The notes under the pieces were generated by a model that was given only the letters and a program-made list of their open reading frames with translations, ran no database searches and was not told where the DNA came from. 64,000 bases of DNA, taken from NCBI RefSeq assembly GCF_910592395.1, contig NC_088325.1, positions 7,781,501 to 7,845,500 of the forward strand, read 5' to 3'. The translations under genes and the position numbers were made by a program. Below are positions 23,230-37,901 of the stretch, piece after piece. The number at the start of each line of letters is the position of its first letter. Position 1 is the stretch's first letter. Origin of the DNA: Lineus longissimus. Its lineage: Eukaryota; Nemertea; Pilidiophora; Heteronemertea; Lineidae.

Positions 23230-26200
23230 GGTCGGCGATGGCGCTCGTCGCGACCGATCGCGCTCATTTTGGTTATACAGAGTCGAGATGTCCAATTGGA
23301 CAAACTGAGACCGCAATTGTGAGATTCTGCTATGATAAGTTGTCATTCGACTAGCGATATTACACGACTGGCGATGACGTTCGGTCGGCGATGGCGCTCA
23401 TCGCGACCGATCACGCTCATTTTGGTTATACAGAGTCGAGAAGAGCGATTGGACAAACTGAGACCGCAATCTGAGATTCTGCGATGATAAGTTGTCATTC
23501 GATAGCGATATTACACTACTGGCGATGAAAGTCAGTCGGCGATAGCGTTCGTCGCGACTGATCACGCTCACTTTGGTTATGCAGATTCGAGATGACCAAT
23601 TGGACAAACTGAGACCGCATTTTCGAGATTCTGCAATGGTAAGTTGTCACTCGACTAGCGATATTACACGACTGGCGATTATGGTCGGTCGGCGATGGCG
23701 CTCGTCGTGACCGATCGCGCTCATTTTCGTTATAAAGAGTCGAGATGCCCAATTGGACAAACTGAGACCGCAATTTCAAGATTCTGCGATGATAAGTTGT
23801 CATTCGACTAGTGATATTACGCGACTGGCGATGAAAATCGGTCGGTCTTCGATGGCGCTCGTCGCGACCGATCACGCTCATTTTGGTTATACAGAGTCGA
23901 GATGAGCGATTGGACAAACTGAGACCGCAATTTCAAGATTCTGCGATGATAAGTTGTCATTCAGCTAACGATATGAGACTACTGGCGATGACGGTCGGTC
24001 GGCGATGGCACTCGTCGCGACCGATCACGTTCAATTTGGTTATACAGAGTCGAGATGACCAATTGGACAAACTGAGACTGCAATTTCCAGATTCTGCGAT
24101 GATTAGTTGTCATTGGACTAGTGATATTACGCGACTGGCGATGACGGTCGGTCTTTGATGGCGCTCGTCGCGACCGATCACGCTCATTTTGGTTATACAG
24201 AGTCGAGATGAGCGATTGGATTAACTGAGACCGCAATTTCGAGATTCTGCGATGATAAGTTGTCATTCGACTAGCGATATTACGCGACTGGCGATGACGG
24301 TCGGTCGGCGATGGCGCTTGTCGCCATTGATCACGTTCATTTTGGTTATACAGAGTCAAGATGACCGATTGGAGAAACTGAGACCGCAATTTCGTGATTC
24401 TGCGTTAAGTTGTCATTCGACTAGCGATATTACACGACTGGCGATGACGGTCGGTCGGCGATGGCGCTCATCGCGACCGATCATGCTCATTTTGGTTATA
24501 CAGAGTCGAGATGACTGATTGGACAAACTGAGACCGCAATCTGAGATTCTGCGATGATAAGTTGTCATACGATAGCGATACTACACTACAAGTGATGAAA
24601 GTTGGTTAGCGATGGCGCTCGTCGCGACCGATCACACTCATTTTCCTAATACAGAGTCGAGATGACCGATCGGACAAATTGAGACCACAATTTCGATATT
24701 CTTTGATGATAAGTTGTCATTCAATAGCGATAATACACTACTGGCGATGAAAGTCGGTTGGCGATGGTGCTCGTCGCGACTGATCACGCTCATTTTGGTT
24801 ATACAGAGTCGAGATGACCGATGGACAAACTGAGACCGCATTTTAGAGATTCTGTGATGATAAGTTGTCACTCGACTAGAGATATTACACGACTTGCGAT
24901 TATGGTCGGTCGGCGATGGCGCTCGTCGCGACTGATCGCGCTCATTTTGGTTATACAGAGTCGAGATGTCCAATTGGACAAACTGAGACCGCAATTTCGA
25001 GATTCTGCGATGATAAGTTATCGTTCGATAGCGATATTACACTCTGGCGATGAAAGTCGGTCGGCGATGGCGTTAGTCAGGACCGATTACGCTCATTTTG
25101 GTTATACAGAGTCGAGATGACCGATTCTGCGATGATAAGTTGTCATACGATAGCTATACTAGCTATACAAGTGATGAAAGTTGGTTAGCGATGGCACTCG
25201 TCGCGACCGATCACACTCATTTTCCTAATACAGAGTCGAGATGACCGATCGGACAAATTGAGACCACAATTTCGATATTATTTGATGATAAGTTGTCATT
25301 CAATAGCGATAATACACTACTGGCGATGAAAGTCGGTTGGCGATGGTGCTCGTCGCGACTGATCACGCTCATTTTGGTTATACAGAGTCAAGATGACCGA
25401 TTGGACAAACTGAGACCGCAATTTCGAGATTCTGCGATGATAGTTGTCATTTGATAGCAATATTACACTACTAGCATGAAAGTCGGTCGGCGATGTCGCT
25501 CGTCGCGACCGATCACGCTCATTTTGGTTATACACAGTCAAGATGACCGATGGACAAACTGAGACCACAATTACGAGATTCTGCGATGATAAGTTGTCAC
25601 TCGTCTAGAGATATTACACGACTGGCAATGACGGTCGGTCGGCGATGGCGCTCGTCGCGACCGATCACGCTCATTTTGGTTATACAGAGTCGAGATGAGC
25701 GATTGGACAAACTGAGACCGCAATTTCAAGATTCTGCGATGATAAGTTGTCATTCAGCTAACGATATGAGACTACTGGCGATGACGGTCGGTCGGCGATG
25801 GCACTCGTCGCGACCGATCACGTTCAATTTGGTTATACAGAGTCGAGATGACCAATTGGACAAACTGAGACTGCAATTTCCAGATTCTGCGATGATTAGT
25901 TGTCATTGGACTAGTGATATTACGCGACTGGCGATGACGGTCGGTCTTTGATGGCGCTCGTCGCGACCGATCACGCTCATTTTGGTTATACAGAGTCGAG
26001 ATGAGCGATTGGATTAACTGAGACCGCAATTTCGAGATTCTGCGATGATAAGTTGTCATTCGACTAGCGATATTACGCGACTGGCGATGACGGTCGGTCG
26101 GCGATGGCGCTTGTCGCGATTGATCACGTTCATTTTGGTTATACAGAGTCAAGATGACCGATTGGAGAAACTGAGACCGCAATTTCGTGATTCTGCGTTG

Positions 26201-28224
26201 ATAAGTTGTCATTCGACTAGCGATATTACACGACTGGCGATGACGGTCGGTCGGCGATGGCGCTCATCGCGACCGATCATGCTCATTTTGGTTATACAGA
26301 GTCGAGATGAGCGATTGGACAAACTGAGACCGCAATCTGAGATTCTGCGATGATAAGTTGTCATTCGATAGTGATATTACACTACTGGCGATGAAAGTCA
26401 GTCGGCGATGGCGTTCGTCGCGACCGATCACGCTCACTTTGGTTATGCAGATTCGAGATGACCAATTGGACAAACTGAGACCGCATTTTCGAGATTCTGT
26501 GATGATAAGTTGTCACTCGACTACAGATATTACACGACTGGCGATGACGGTCGGTCGGCGATGGCGCTCGTCGCGACCGATCACGTTCATTTTGGTTATA
26601 CAGAGTCGAGATGAGCGATTAGACGAACTGAGACCGCAATTTTGAGATTCTGCAATGAGAAGTTGTCATTCAACTAACGATAGAAGACTACTGGCGATGT
26701 CGGTCGGTCGGCGATGGCGCTCGTCGCGACCGATCACGCTCATTTTGGTTATACAGAGTCGAGATGCCCGATTGGACAAACTGAGACTGCAATTACGTGA
26801 TACTGGGATGAGAAGTTGTCTTTCGATAGCAATATTACACTACTGGCGAAGGAAGTCGGTCGGCGATGGCGCTCATCGCGACCGATCACGCTCATTCTGG
26901 TTATACAGAGTCAAGATGACTGATGGACAAACTGAGACTACATTTTCGAGAATCTGTGATGATAAGGTGTCACTTGGCTAGAGATATTACATGACTGGCG
27001 ATGACGGTTGGTCGGCAATGGCCCTTGTCGCGACCGATCGCGCTCATTTTGGTTATACAGAGTCGAGACGACCGATGGACAAGCTGAGACCACATTTTCG
27101 AGATTCTGTGATGATAAGTTGTCACTCTACTAACAATATAAGACTACTGGCGATGATTGTCAGTCGGCAATGGCGCTTGTCGTGATCGATCAAGCTAATT
27201 TTGGTTTTTCAGAGTCGAGATGCCCAAATGGACAAACTGAGACCACAATTTCGAGATTCTGCAATGATAAGTTATCGTTCGATAGCGATATTACACTCTG
27301 GCGATGAAAGTCGGTCGGCGATGGCGTTAGTCAGGACCGATTACGCTCATTTTGGTTATACAGAGTCGAGATGACCGATTGGACAAACTGAGACTGCAAT
27401 TACGTGATACTGCGATGAGAAGTTGTCTTTCGATAGCAATATTACACTACTGGCGAAGGAAGTCGGTCGGCGATGGCGCTCATCGCGACCGATCACGCTC
27501 ATTCTGGTTATACAGACTCAAGATGACTGATGGACAAACTGAGACTACATTTTCGAGAATCTGTGATGATAAGGTGTCACTTGGCTAGAGATATTACATG
27601 ACTGGCGATGACGGTTGGTCGGCGATGGCCCTTGTCGCGACCGATCGCGCTCATTTTGGTTATACAGAGTCGAGACGACCGATGGACAAGCTGAGACCAC
27701 ATTTTCGAGATTCTGTGATGATAAGTTGTAACTCTACTAACAATATAAGACTACTGGCGATGATTGTCAGTCGGCAATGGCGCTTGTCGTGATCGATCAA
27801 GCTAATTTTGGTTTTTCAGAGTCGAGATGCCCAAATGGACAAACTGAGACCACAATTTCGAGATTCTGCAATGATAAGTTGTCATACGATAGCGATACTA
27901 CACTACAAGTGATGAAAGTTGGTTAGCGATGGCGCTCGTCGCGACCGATCACACTCATTTTCCTAATACAGAGTCGAGATGACCGATCGGACAAATTGAG
28001 ACCACAATTTCGATATTCTTTGATGATAAGTTGTCATTCAATAGCGATAATACACTACTGGCGATGAAAGTCGGTTGGCGATGGTGCTCGTCGCGACTGA
28101 TCACGCTCATTTTGGTTATACAGAGTCGAGATGACCGATGGACAAACTGAGACCGCATTTTAGAGATTCTGTGATGATAAGTTGTCACTCGACTAGAGAT
28201 ATTACACGACTGGCGATTATGGTC
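23230..28224 (+). repeat. HOR unit 4: 33-mer, 4,995 bp (38-mer minus 729 bp)
   Basis: The unit length equals 5,724 minus 729 bp. Only one copy of the 729-bp 5-mer block is present (around 24,500-25,150), where units 2 and 3 carry two. The TAGCTATAC marker is at 25,151. The following 1.8 kb (28,225 to about 29,990) repeats the start of this unit at +4,995, consistent with recent tandem duplication of this shortened form. Confidence 0.9.
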
Positions 28225-31200
28225 GGTCGGCGATGGCGCTCGTCGCGACCGATCGCGCTCATTTTGGTTATACAGAGTCGAGATGTCCAATTGGACAAAC
28301 TGAGACCGCAATTGTGAGATTCTGCTATGATAAGTTGTCATTCGACTAGCGATATTACACGACTGGCGATGACGTTCGGTCGGCGATGGCGCTCATCGCG
28401 ACCGATCACGCTCATTTTGGTTATACAGAGTCGAGAAGAGCGATTGGACAAACTGAGACCGCAATCTGAGATTCTGCGATGATAAGTTGTCATTCGATAG
28501 CGATATTACACTACTGGCGATGAAAGTCAGTCGGCGATAGCGTTCGTCGCGACTGATCACGCTCACTTTGGTTATGCAGATTCGAGATGACCAATTGGAC
28601 AAACTGAGACCGCATTTTCGAGATTCTGCAATGGTAAGTTGTCACTCGACTAGCGATATTACACGACTGGCGATTATGGTCGGTCGGCGATGGCGCTCGT
28701 CGTGACCGATCGCGCTCATTTTCGTTATAAAGAGTCGAGATGCCCAATTGGACAAACTGAGACCGCAATTTCAAGATTCTGCGATGATAAGTTGTCATTC
28801 GACTAGTGATATTACGCGACTGGCGATGAAAATCGGTCGGTCTTCGATGGCGCTCGTCGCGACCGATCACGCTCATTTTGGTTATACAGAGTCGAGATGA
28901 GCGATTGGACAAACTGAGACCGCAATTTCAAGATTCTGCGATGATAAGTTGTCATTCAGCTAACGATATGAGACTACTGGCGATGACGGTCGGTCGGCGA
29001 TGGCACTCGTCGCGACCGATCACGTTCAATTTGGTTATACAGAGTCGAGATGACCAATTGGACAAACTGAGACTGCAATTTCCAGATTCTGCGATGATTA
29101 GTTGTCATTGGACTAGTGATATTACGCGACTGGCGATGACGGTCGGTCTTTGATGGCGCTCGTCGCGACCGATCACGCTCATTTTGGTTATACAGAGTCG
29201 AGATGAGCGATTGGATTAACTGAGACCGCAATTTCGAGATTCTGCGATGATAAGTTGTCATTCGACTAGCGATATTACGCGACTGGCGATGACGGTCGGT
29301 CGGCGATGGCGCTTGTCGCCATTGATCACGTTCATTTTGGTTATACAGAGTCAAGATGACCGATTGGAGAAACTGAGACAGCAATTTCGTGATTCTGCGT
29401 TAAGTTGTCATTCGACTAGCGATATTACACGACTGGCGATGACGGTCGGTCGGCGATGGCGCTCATCGCGACCGATCATGCTCATTTTGGTTATACAGAG
29501 TCGAGATGACTGATTGGACAAACTGAGACCGCAATCTGAGATTCTGCGATGATAAGTTGTCATACGATAGCGATACTACACTACAAGTGATGAAAGTTGG
29601 TTAGCGATGGCGCTCGTCGCGACCGATCACACTCATTTTCCTAATACAGAGTCGAGATGACCGATCGGACAAATTGAGACCACAATTTTGATATTCTTTG
29701 ATGATAAGTTGTCATTCAATAGCGATAATACACTACTGGCGATGAAAGTCGGTTGGCGATGGTGCTCGTCGCGACTGATCACGCTCATTTTGGTTATACA
29801 GAGTCGAGATGACCGATGGACAAACTGAGACCGCATTTTAGAGATTCTGTGATGATAAGTTGTCACTCGACTAGAGATATTACACGACTGGCGATTATGG
29901 TCGGTCGGCGATGGCGCTCGTCGCGACCGATCGCGCTCATTTTGGTTATACAGAGTCGAGATGTCCAATTGGACAAACTGAGACCGCAATTTCGAGATTC
30001 TGCGATGATAAGTTGTCATTCGACTAGCGATATTACGCGACTGGCGATGACGGTCGGTCGGCGATGGCGCTTGTCGCGATTGATCACGTTCATTTTGGTT
30101 ATACAGAGTCAAGATGACCGATTGGAGAAACTGAGACCGCAATTTCGTGATTCTGCGTTGATAAGTTGTCATTCGACTAGCGATATTACACGACTGGCGA
30201 TGACGGTCGGTCGGCGATGGCGCTCATCGCGACCGATCATGCTCATTTTGGTTATACAGAGTCGAGATGAGCGATTGGACAAACTGAGACCGCAATCTGA
30301 GATTCTGCGATGATAAGTTGTCATTCGATAGTGATATTACACTACTGGCGATGAAAGTCAGTCGGCGATGGCGTTCGTCGCGACCGATCACGCTCACTTT
30401 GGTTATGCAGATTTGAGATGACCGATTGGACAAACTGAGACCGCATTTTCGAGATTCTGTGATGATAAGTTGTCACTCGACTACAGATATTACACGACTG
30501 GCGATGACGGTCGGTCGGCGATGGCACTCGTCGCGACCGATCACGTTCATTTTGGTTATACAGAGTCGAGATGAGCGATTAGACGAACTGAGACCGCAAT
30601 TTTGAGATTCTGCAATGAGAAGTTGTCATTCAACTAACGATAGAAGACTACTGGCGATGTCGGTCGGTCGGCGATGGCGCTCGTCGCGACCGATCACGCT
30701 CATTTTGGTTATACAGAGTCGAGATGCCCGATTGGACAAACTGAGACTGCAATTACGTGATACTGCGATGAGAAGTTGTCTTTCGATAGCAATATTACAC
30801 TACTGGCGAAGGAAGTCGGTCGGCGATGGCGCTCATCGCGACCGATCACGCTCATTCTGGTTATACAGAGTCAAGATGACTGATGGACAAACTGAGACTA
30901 CATTTTCGAGAATCTGTGATGATAAGGTGTCACTTGGCTAGAGATATTACATGACTGGCGATGACGGTTGGTCGGCAATGGCCCTTGTCGCGACCGATCG
31001 CGCTCATTTTGGTTATACAGAGTCGAGACGACCGATGGACAAGCTGAGACCACATTTTCGAGATTCTGTGATGATAAGTTGTCACTCTACTAACAATATA
31101 AGACTACTGGCGATGATTGTCAGTCGGCAATGGCGCTTGTCGTGATCGATCAAGCTAATTTTGGTTTTTCAGAGTCGAGATGCCCAAATGGACAAACTGA

Positions 31201-34200
31201 GACCACAATTTCGAGATTCTGCAATGATAAGTTATCGTTCGATAGCGATATTACACTCTGGCGATGAAAGTCGGTCGGCGATGGCGTTAGTCAGGACCGA
31301 TTACGCTCATTTTGGTTATACAGAGTCGAGATGACCGATGGACAAACTGAGACCGCAATTGTGAGATTCTGCTATGATAAGTTGTCATTCGATAGCGATA
31401 TTACACTACTAGCATGAAAGTCGTTCGGCGATGGCGCTCGTCGCGACTGATCACGCTCATTTTGGTTATACAGAGTCAAGATGACCGATGGACAAACTGA
31501 GACCGCATTTTCGAGATTCTCTGATGATAAGTTGTCACTCGACTAGAGATATTACATGACTGGCGATGACAGTCGGTCAGCAATGGCGCTCGTCGCGACC
31601 GATCACGTTCATTTTGGTTATACAGAGTCAAGATGACCGATTGGACAAACTGAGACCGGAATTTCAAGATTCTGCGATGATAAGTTGTCATTCAACTAAC
31701 GATATGAGACTACTGGCGATGACGGTCGGTCGGCGATGGCACTCGTCGCGACCGATCATGTTCATTTTGGTTATACAGAGTCGAGATGACCAATTGGACA
31801 AACTGAGACTGCAATTTCCAGATTCTGCGATGATTAGTTGTCATTGGACTAGTGATATTACGCGACTGGCGATGACGGTCGGTCTTTGATGGCGCTCGTC
31901 GCGACCGATCACGCTCATTTTGGTTATACAGAGTCGAGATGAGCGATTGGATTAACTGAGACCGCAATTTCGAGATTCTGCGATGATAAGTTGTCATTCG
32001 ACTAGCGGTATTACGCGACTGGCGATGACGGTCGGTCGGCGATGGCGCTTGTCGCGATTGATCACGTTCATTTTGGTTATACAGAGTCAAGATGACCGAT
32101 TGGAGAAACTGAGACCGCAATTTCGTGATTCTGCGTTGATAAGTTGTCATTCGACTAGCGATATTACACGACTGGCGATGACGGTCGGTCGGCGATGGCG
32201 CTCATCGCGACCGATCATGCTCATTTTGGTTATACAGAGTCGAGATGAGCGATTGGACAAACTGAGACCGCAATCTGAGATTCTGCGATGATAAGTTGTC
32301 ATTCGATAGCGATATTACACTACTGGCGATGAAAGTCAGTCGGCGATGGCGTTCGTCGCGACCGATCACGCTCACTTTGGTTATGCAGATTCGAGATGAC
32401 CAATTGGACAAACTGAGACCGCATTTTCGAGATTCTGTGATGATAAGTTGTCACTCGACTACAGATATTACACGACTGGCGATGACGGTCGGTCGGCGAT
32501 GGCGCTCGTCGCGACCGATCACGTTCATTTTGGTTATACAGAGTCGAGATGAGCGATTAGACGAACTGAGACCGCAATTTTGAGATTCTGCAATGAGAAG
32601 TTGTCATTCAACTAACGATAGAAGACTACTGGCGATGTCGGTCGGTCGGCGATGGCGCTCGTCGCGACCGATCACGCTCATTTTGGTTATACAGAGTCGA
32701 GATGCCCGATTGGACAAACTGAGACTGCAATTACGTGATACTGGGATGAGAAGTTGTCTTTCGATAGCAATATTACACTACTGGCGAAGGAAGTCGGTCG
32801 GCGATGGCGCTCATCGCGACCGATCACGCTCATTCTGGTTATACAGAGTCAAGATGACTGATGGACAAACTGAGACTACATTTTCGAGAATCTGTGATGA
32901 TAAGGTGTCACTTGGCTAGAGATATTACATGACTGGCGATGACGGTTGGTCGGCAATGGCCCTTGTCGCGACCGATCGCGCTCATTTTGGTTATACAGAG
33001 TCGAGACGACCGATGGACAAGCTGAGACCACATTTTCGAGATTCTGTGATGATAAGTTGTCACTCTACTAACAATATAAGACTACTGGCGATGATTGTCA
33101 GTCGGCAATGGCGCTTGTCGTGATCGATCAAGCTAATTTTGGTTTTTCAGAGTCGAGATGCCCAAATGGACAAACTGAGACCACAATTTCGAGATTCTGC
33201 AATGATAAGTTATCGTTCGATAGCGATATTACACTCTGGCGATGAAAGTCGGTCGGCGATGGCGCTTGTCGCCATTGATCACGTTCATTTTGGTTATACA
33301 GAGTCAAGATGACCGATTGGAGAAACTGAGACCGCAATTTCGTGATTCTGCGTTAAGTTGTCATTCGACTAGCGATATTACACGACTGGCGATGACGGTC
33401 GGTCGGCGATGGCGCTCATCGCGACCGATCATGCTCATTTTGGTTATACAGAGTCGAGATGACTGATTGGACAAACTGAGACCGCAATCTGAGATTCTGC
33501 GATGATAAGTTGTCATACGATAGCGATACTACACTACAAGTGATGAAAGTTGGTTAGCGATGGCGCTCGTCGCGACCGATCACACTCATTTTCCTAATAC
33601 AGAGTCGAGATGACCGATCGGACAAATTGAGACCACAATTTCGATATTCTTTGATGATAAGTTGTCATTCAATAGCGATAATACACTACTGGCGATGAAA
33701 GTCGGTTGGCGATGGTGCTCGTCGCGACTGATCACGCTCATTTTGGTTATACAGAGTCGAGATGACCGATGGACAAACTGAGACCGCATTTTAGAGATTC
33801 TGTGATGATAAGTTGTCACTCGACTAGAGATATTACACGACTGGCGATTATGGTCGGTCGGCGATGGCGCTCGTCGCGACCGATCGCGCTCATTTTGGTT
33901 ATACAGAGTCGAGATGTCCAATTGGACAAACTGAGACCGCAATTTCGAGATTCTGCGATGATAAGTTATCGTTCGATAGCGATATTACACTCTGGCGATG
34001 AAAGTCGGTCGGCGATGGCGTTAGTCAGGACCGATTACGCTCATTTTGGTTATACAGAGTCGAGATGACCGATTCTGCGATGATAAGTTGTCATTCAATA
34101 GCAATATTACACTACTGGCGATGAAAGTCGGTCGTCGATGGCGCTCATCGCGACCGATCATGCTCATTTTGGTTATACAGAGTCGAGATGACTGATTGGA

Positions 34201-37200
34201 CAAACTGAGACCGCAATCTGAGATTCTGCGATGATAAGTTGTCATACGATAGCGATACTACACTACAAGTGATGAAAGTTGGTTAGCGATGGCGCTCGTC
34301 GCGACCGATCACACTCATTTTCCTAATACAGAGTCGAGATGACCGATCGGACAAATTGAGACCACAATTTCGATATTCTTTGATGATAAGTTGTCATTCA
34401 ATAGCGATAATACACTACTGGCGATGAAAGTCGGTTGGCGATGGTGCTCGTCGCGACTGATCACGCTCATTTTGGTTATACAGAGTCGAGATGACCCATG
34501 GACAAACTTAGACCGCATTTTAGAGATTCTGTGATGATAAGTTGTCACTCGACTAGAGATATTACACGACTTGCGATTATGGTCGGTCGGCGATGGCGCT
34601 CGTCGCGACCGATCGCGCTCATTTTGGTTATACAGAGTCGAGATGTCCAATTGGACAAACTGAGACCGCAATTTCGAGATTCTGCGATGATAAGTTATCG
34701 TTCGATAGCGATATTACACTCTGGCGATGAAAGTCGGTCGGCGATGGCGTTAGTCAGGACCGATTACGCTCATTTTGGTTATACAGAGTCGAGATGACCG
34801 ATTCTGCGATGATAAGTTGTCATACGATAGCTATACTAGCTATACAAGTGATGAAAGTTGGTTAGCGATGGCACTCGTCGCGACCGATCACACTCATTTT
34901 CCTAATACAGAGTCGAGATGACCGATCGGACAAATTGAGACCACAATTTCGATATTATTTGATGATAAGTTGTCATTCAATAGCGATAATACACTACTGG
35001 CGATGAAAGTCGGTTGGCGATGGTGCTCGTCGCGACTGATCACGCTCATTTTGGTTATACAGAGTCAAGATGACCGATTGGACAAACTGAGACCGCAATT
35101 TCGAGATTCTGCGATGATAGTTGTCATTTGATAGCAATATTACACTACTAGCATGAAAGTCGGTCGGCGATGTCGCTCGTCGCGACCGATCACGCTCATT
35201 TTGGTTATACACAGTCAAGATGACCGATGGACAAACTGAGACCACAATTACGAGATTCTGCGATGATAAGTTGTCACTCGTCTAGAGATATTACACGACT
35301 GGCAATGACGGTCGGTCGGCGATGGCGCTCGTCGCGACCGATCACGCTCATTTTGGTTATACAGAGTCGAGATGAGCGATTGGACAAACTGAGACCGCAA
35401 TTTCAAGATTCTGCGATGATAAGTTGTCATTCAGCTAACGATATGAGACTACTGGCGATGACGGTCGGTCGGCGATGGCACTCGTCGCGACCGATCACGT
35501 TCAATTTGGTTATACAGAGTCGAGATGACCAATTGGACAAACTGAGACTGCAATTTCCAGATTCTGCGATGATTAGTTGTCATTGGACTAGTGATATTAC
35601 GCGACTGGCGATGACGGTCGGTCTTTGATGGCGCTCGTCGCGACCGATCACGCTCATTTTGGTTATACAGAGTCGAGATGAGCGATTGGATTAACTGAGA
35701 CCGCAATTTCGAGATTCTGCGATGATAAGTTGTCATTCGACTAGCGATATTACGCGACTGGCGATGACGGTCGGTCGGCGATGGCGCTTGTCGCGATTGA
35801 TCACGTTCATTTTGGTTATACAGAGTCAAGATGACCGATTGGAGAAACTGAGACCGCAATTTCGTGATTCTGCGTTGATAAGTTGTCATTCGACTAGCGA
35901 TATTACACGACTGGCGATGATGGTCGGTCGGCAATGGCGCTCATCGCGACCGATCATGCTCATTTTGGTTATACAGAGTCGAGATGAGCGATTGGACAAA
36001 CTGAGACCGCAATCTGAGATTCTGCGATGATAAGTTGTCATTCGATAGCGATATTACACTACTGGCGATGAAAGTCAGTCGGCGATGGCGTTCGTCGCGA
36101 CCGATCACGCTCACTTTGGTTATGCAGATTTGAGATGACCGATTGGACAAACTGAGACCGCATTTTCGAGATTCTGTGATGATAAGTTGTCACTCGACTA
36201 CAGATATTACACGACTGGCGATGACGGTCGGTCGGCGATGGCACTCGTCGCGACCGATCACGTTCATTTTGGTTATACAGAGTCGAGATGAGCGATTAGA
36301 CGAACTGAGACCGCAATTTTGAGATTCTGCAATGAGAAGTTGTCATTCAACTAACGATAGAAGACTACTGGCGATGTCGGTCGGTCGGCGATGGCGCTCG
36401 TCGCGACCGATCACGCTCATTTTGGTTATACAGAGTCGAGATGCCCGATTGGACAAACTGAGACTGCAATTACGTGATACTGGGATGAGAAGTTGTCTTT
36501 CGATAGCAATATTACACTACTGGCGAAGGAAGTCGGTCGGCGATGGCGCTCATCGCGACCGATCACGCTCATTCTGGTTATACAGAGTCAAGATGACTGA
36601 TGGACAAACTGAGACTACATTTTCGAGAATCTGTGATGATAAGGTGTCACTTGGCTAGAGATATTACATGACTGGCGATGACGGTTGGTCGGCAATGGCC
36701 CTTGTCGCGACCGATCGCGCTCATTTTGGTTATACAGAGTCGAGACGACCGATGGACAAGCTGAGACCACATTTTCGAGATTCTGTGATGATAAGTTGTC
36801 ACTCTACTAACAATATAAGACTACTGGCGATGATTGTCAGTCGGCAATGGCGCTTGTCGTGATCGATCAAGCTAATTTTGGTTTTTCAGAGTCGAGATGC
36901 CCAAATGGACAAACTGAGACCACAATTTCGAGATTCTGCAATGATAAGTTATCGTTCGATAGCGATATTACACTCTGGCGATGAAAGTCGGTCGGCGATG
37001 GCGTTAGTCAGGACCGATTACGCTCATTTTGGTTATACAGAGTCGAGATGACCGATTGGACAAACTGAGACTGCAATTACGTGATACTGCGATGAGAAGT
37101 TGTCTTTCGATAGCAATATTACACTACTGGCGAAGGAAGTCGGTCGGCGATGGCGCTCATCGCGACCGATCACGCTCATTCTGGTTATACAGACTCAAGA

Positions 37201-37901
37201 TGACTGATGGACAAACTGAGACTACATTTTCGAGAATCTGTGATGATAAGGTGTCACTTGGCTAGAGATATTACATGACTGGCGATGACGGTTGGTCGGC
37301 GATGGCCCTTGTCGCGACCGATCGCGCTCATTTTGGTTATACAGAGTCGAGACGACCGATGGACAAGCTGAGACCACATTTTCGAGATTCTGTGATGATA
37401 AGTTGTAACTCTACTAACAATATAAGACTACTGGCGATGATTGTCAGTCGGCAATGGCGCTTGTCGTGATCGATCAAGCTAATTTTGGTTTTTCAGAGTC
37501 GAGATGCCCAAATGGACAAACTGAGACCACAATTTCGAGATTCTGCAATGATAAGTTGTCATACGATAGCGATACTACACTACAAGTGATGAAAGTTGGT
37601 TAGCGATGGCGCTCGTCGCGACCGATCACACTCATTTTCCTAATACAGAGTCGAGATGACCGATCGGACAAATTGAGACCACAATTTCGATATTCTTTGA
37701 TGATAAGTTGTCATTCAATAGCGATAATACACTACTGGCGATGAAAGTCGGTTGGCGATGGTGCTCGTCGCGACTGATCACGCTCATTTTGGTTATACAG
37801 AGTCGAGATGACCGATGGACAAACTGAGACCGCATTTTAGAGATTCTGTGATGATAAGTTGTCACTCGACTAGAGATATTACACGACTGGCGATTATGGT
37901 C
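28225..37901 (+). repeat. HOR unit 5: composite 64-mer, 9,677 bp
   Basis: This unit is assembled from three pieces. Twelve monomers match unit 4 at +4,995. About 3.2 kb then matches other 13.3-15 kb and 20.4-22.2 kb monomers (displacements 16,657 and 10,933 bp). From 33,248 it matches 10,874-15,527 at +22,374. The joins, at about 29,975-30,015 and 33,247/33,248, fall in sequence shared by both parent monomers, so the 153-bp phase is not broken. Confidence 0.85.
29235..33264 (+). repeat. 4.0-kb block repeated at 49,017-53,046
   Basis: Landmarks at 29,247, 29,633, 30,342, 31,476, 32,296 and 32,929 recur at +19,782. Both copies contain the same hybrid monomer (around 29,975-30,015 and 49,757-49,797), so that join formed once and was then copied. 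The copies separate at GGCG-CTT against GGCG-TTAG (33,265/53,047). Confidence 0.85.

Larger units (their letters stand above)
10874..26642 (+). repeat. 15.8-kb segmental duplication, copy A
   Basis: This block is nearly identical to 33,248-49,016 at a constant displacement of 22,374 bp and spans parts of HOR units 2-4. Rare private variants are shared in order, including GACCCATGGACAAACTTAG (12,119 and 34,493). I noticed only scattered single-base differences, for example near 10,898, 21,285, 21,590, 25,350 and 25,850. The right edge is sharp: T26,643 faces C49,017. Confidence 0.9.
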
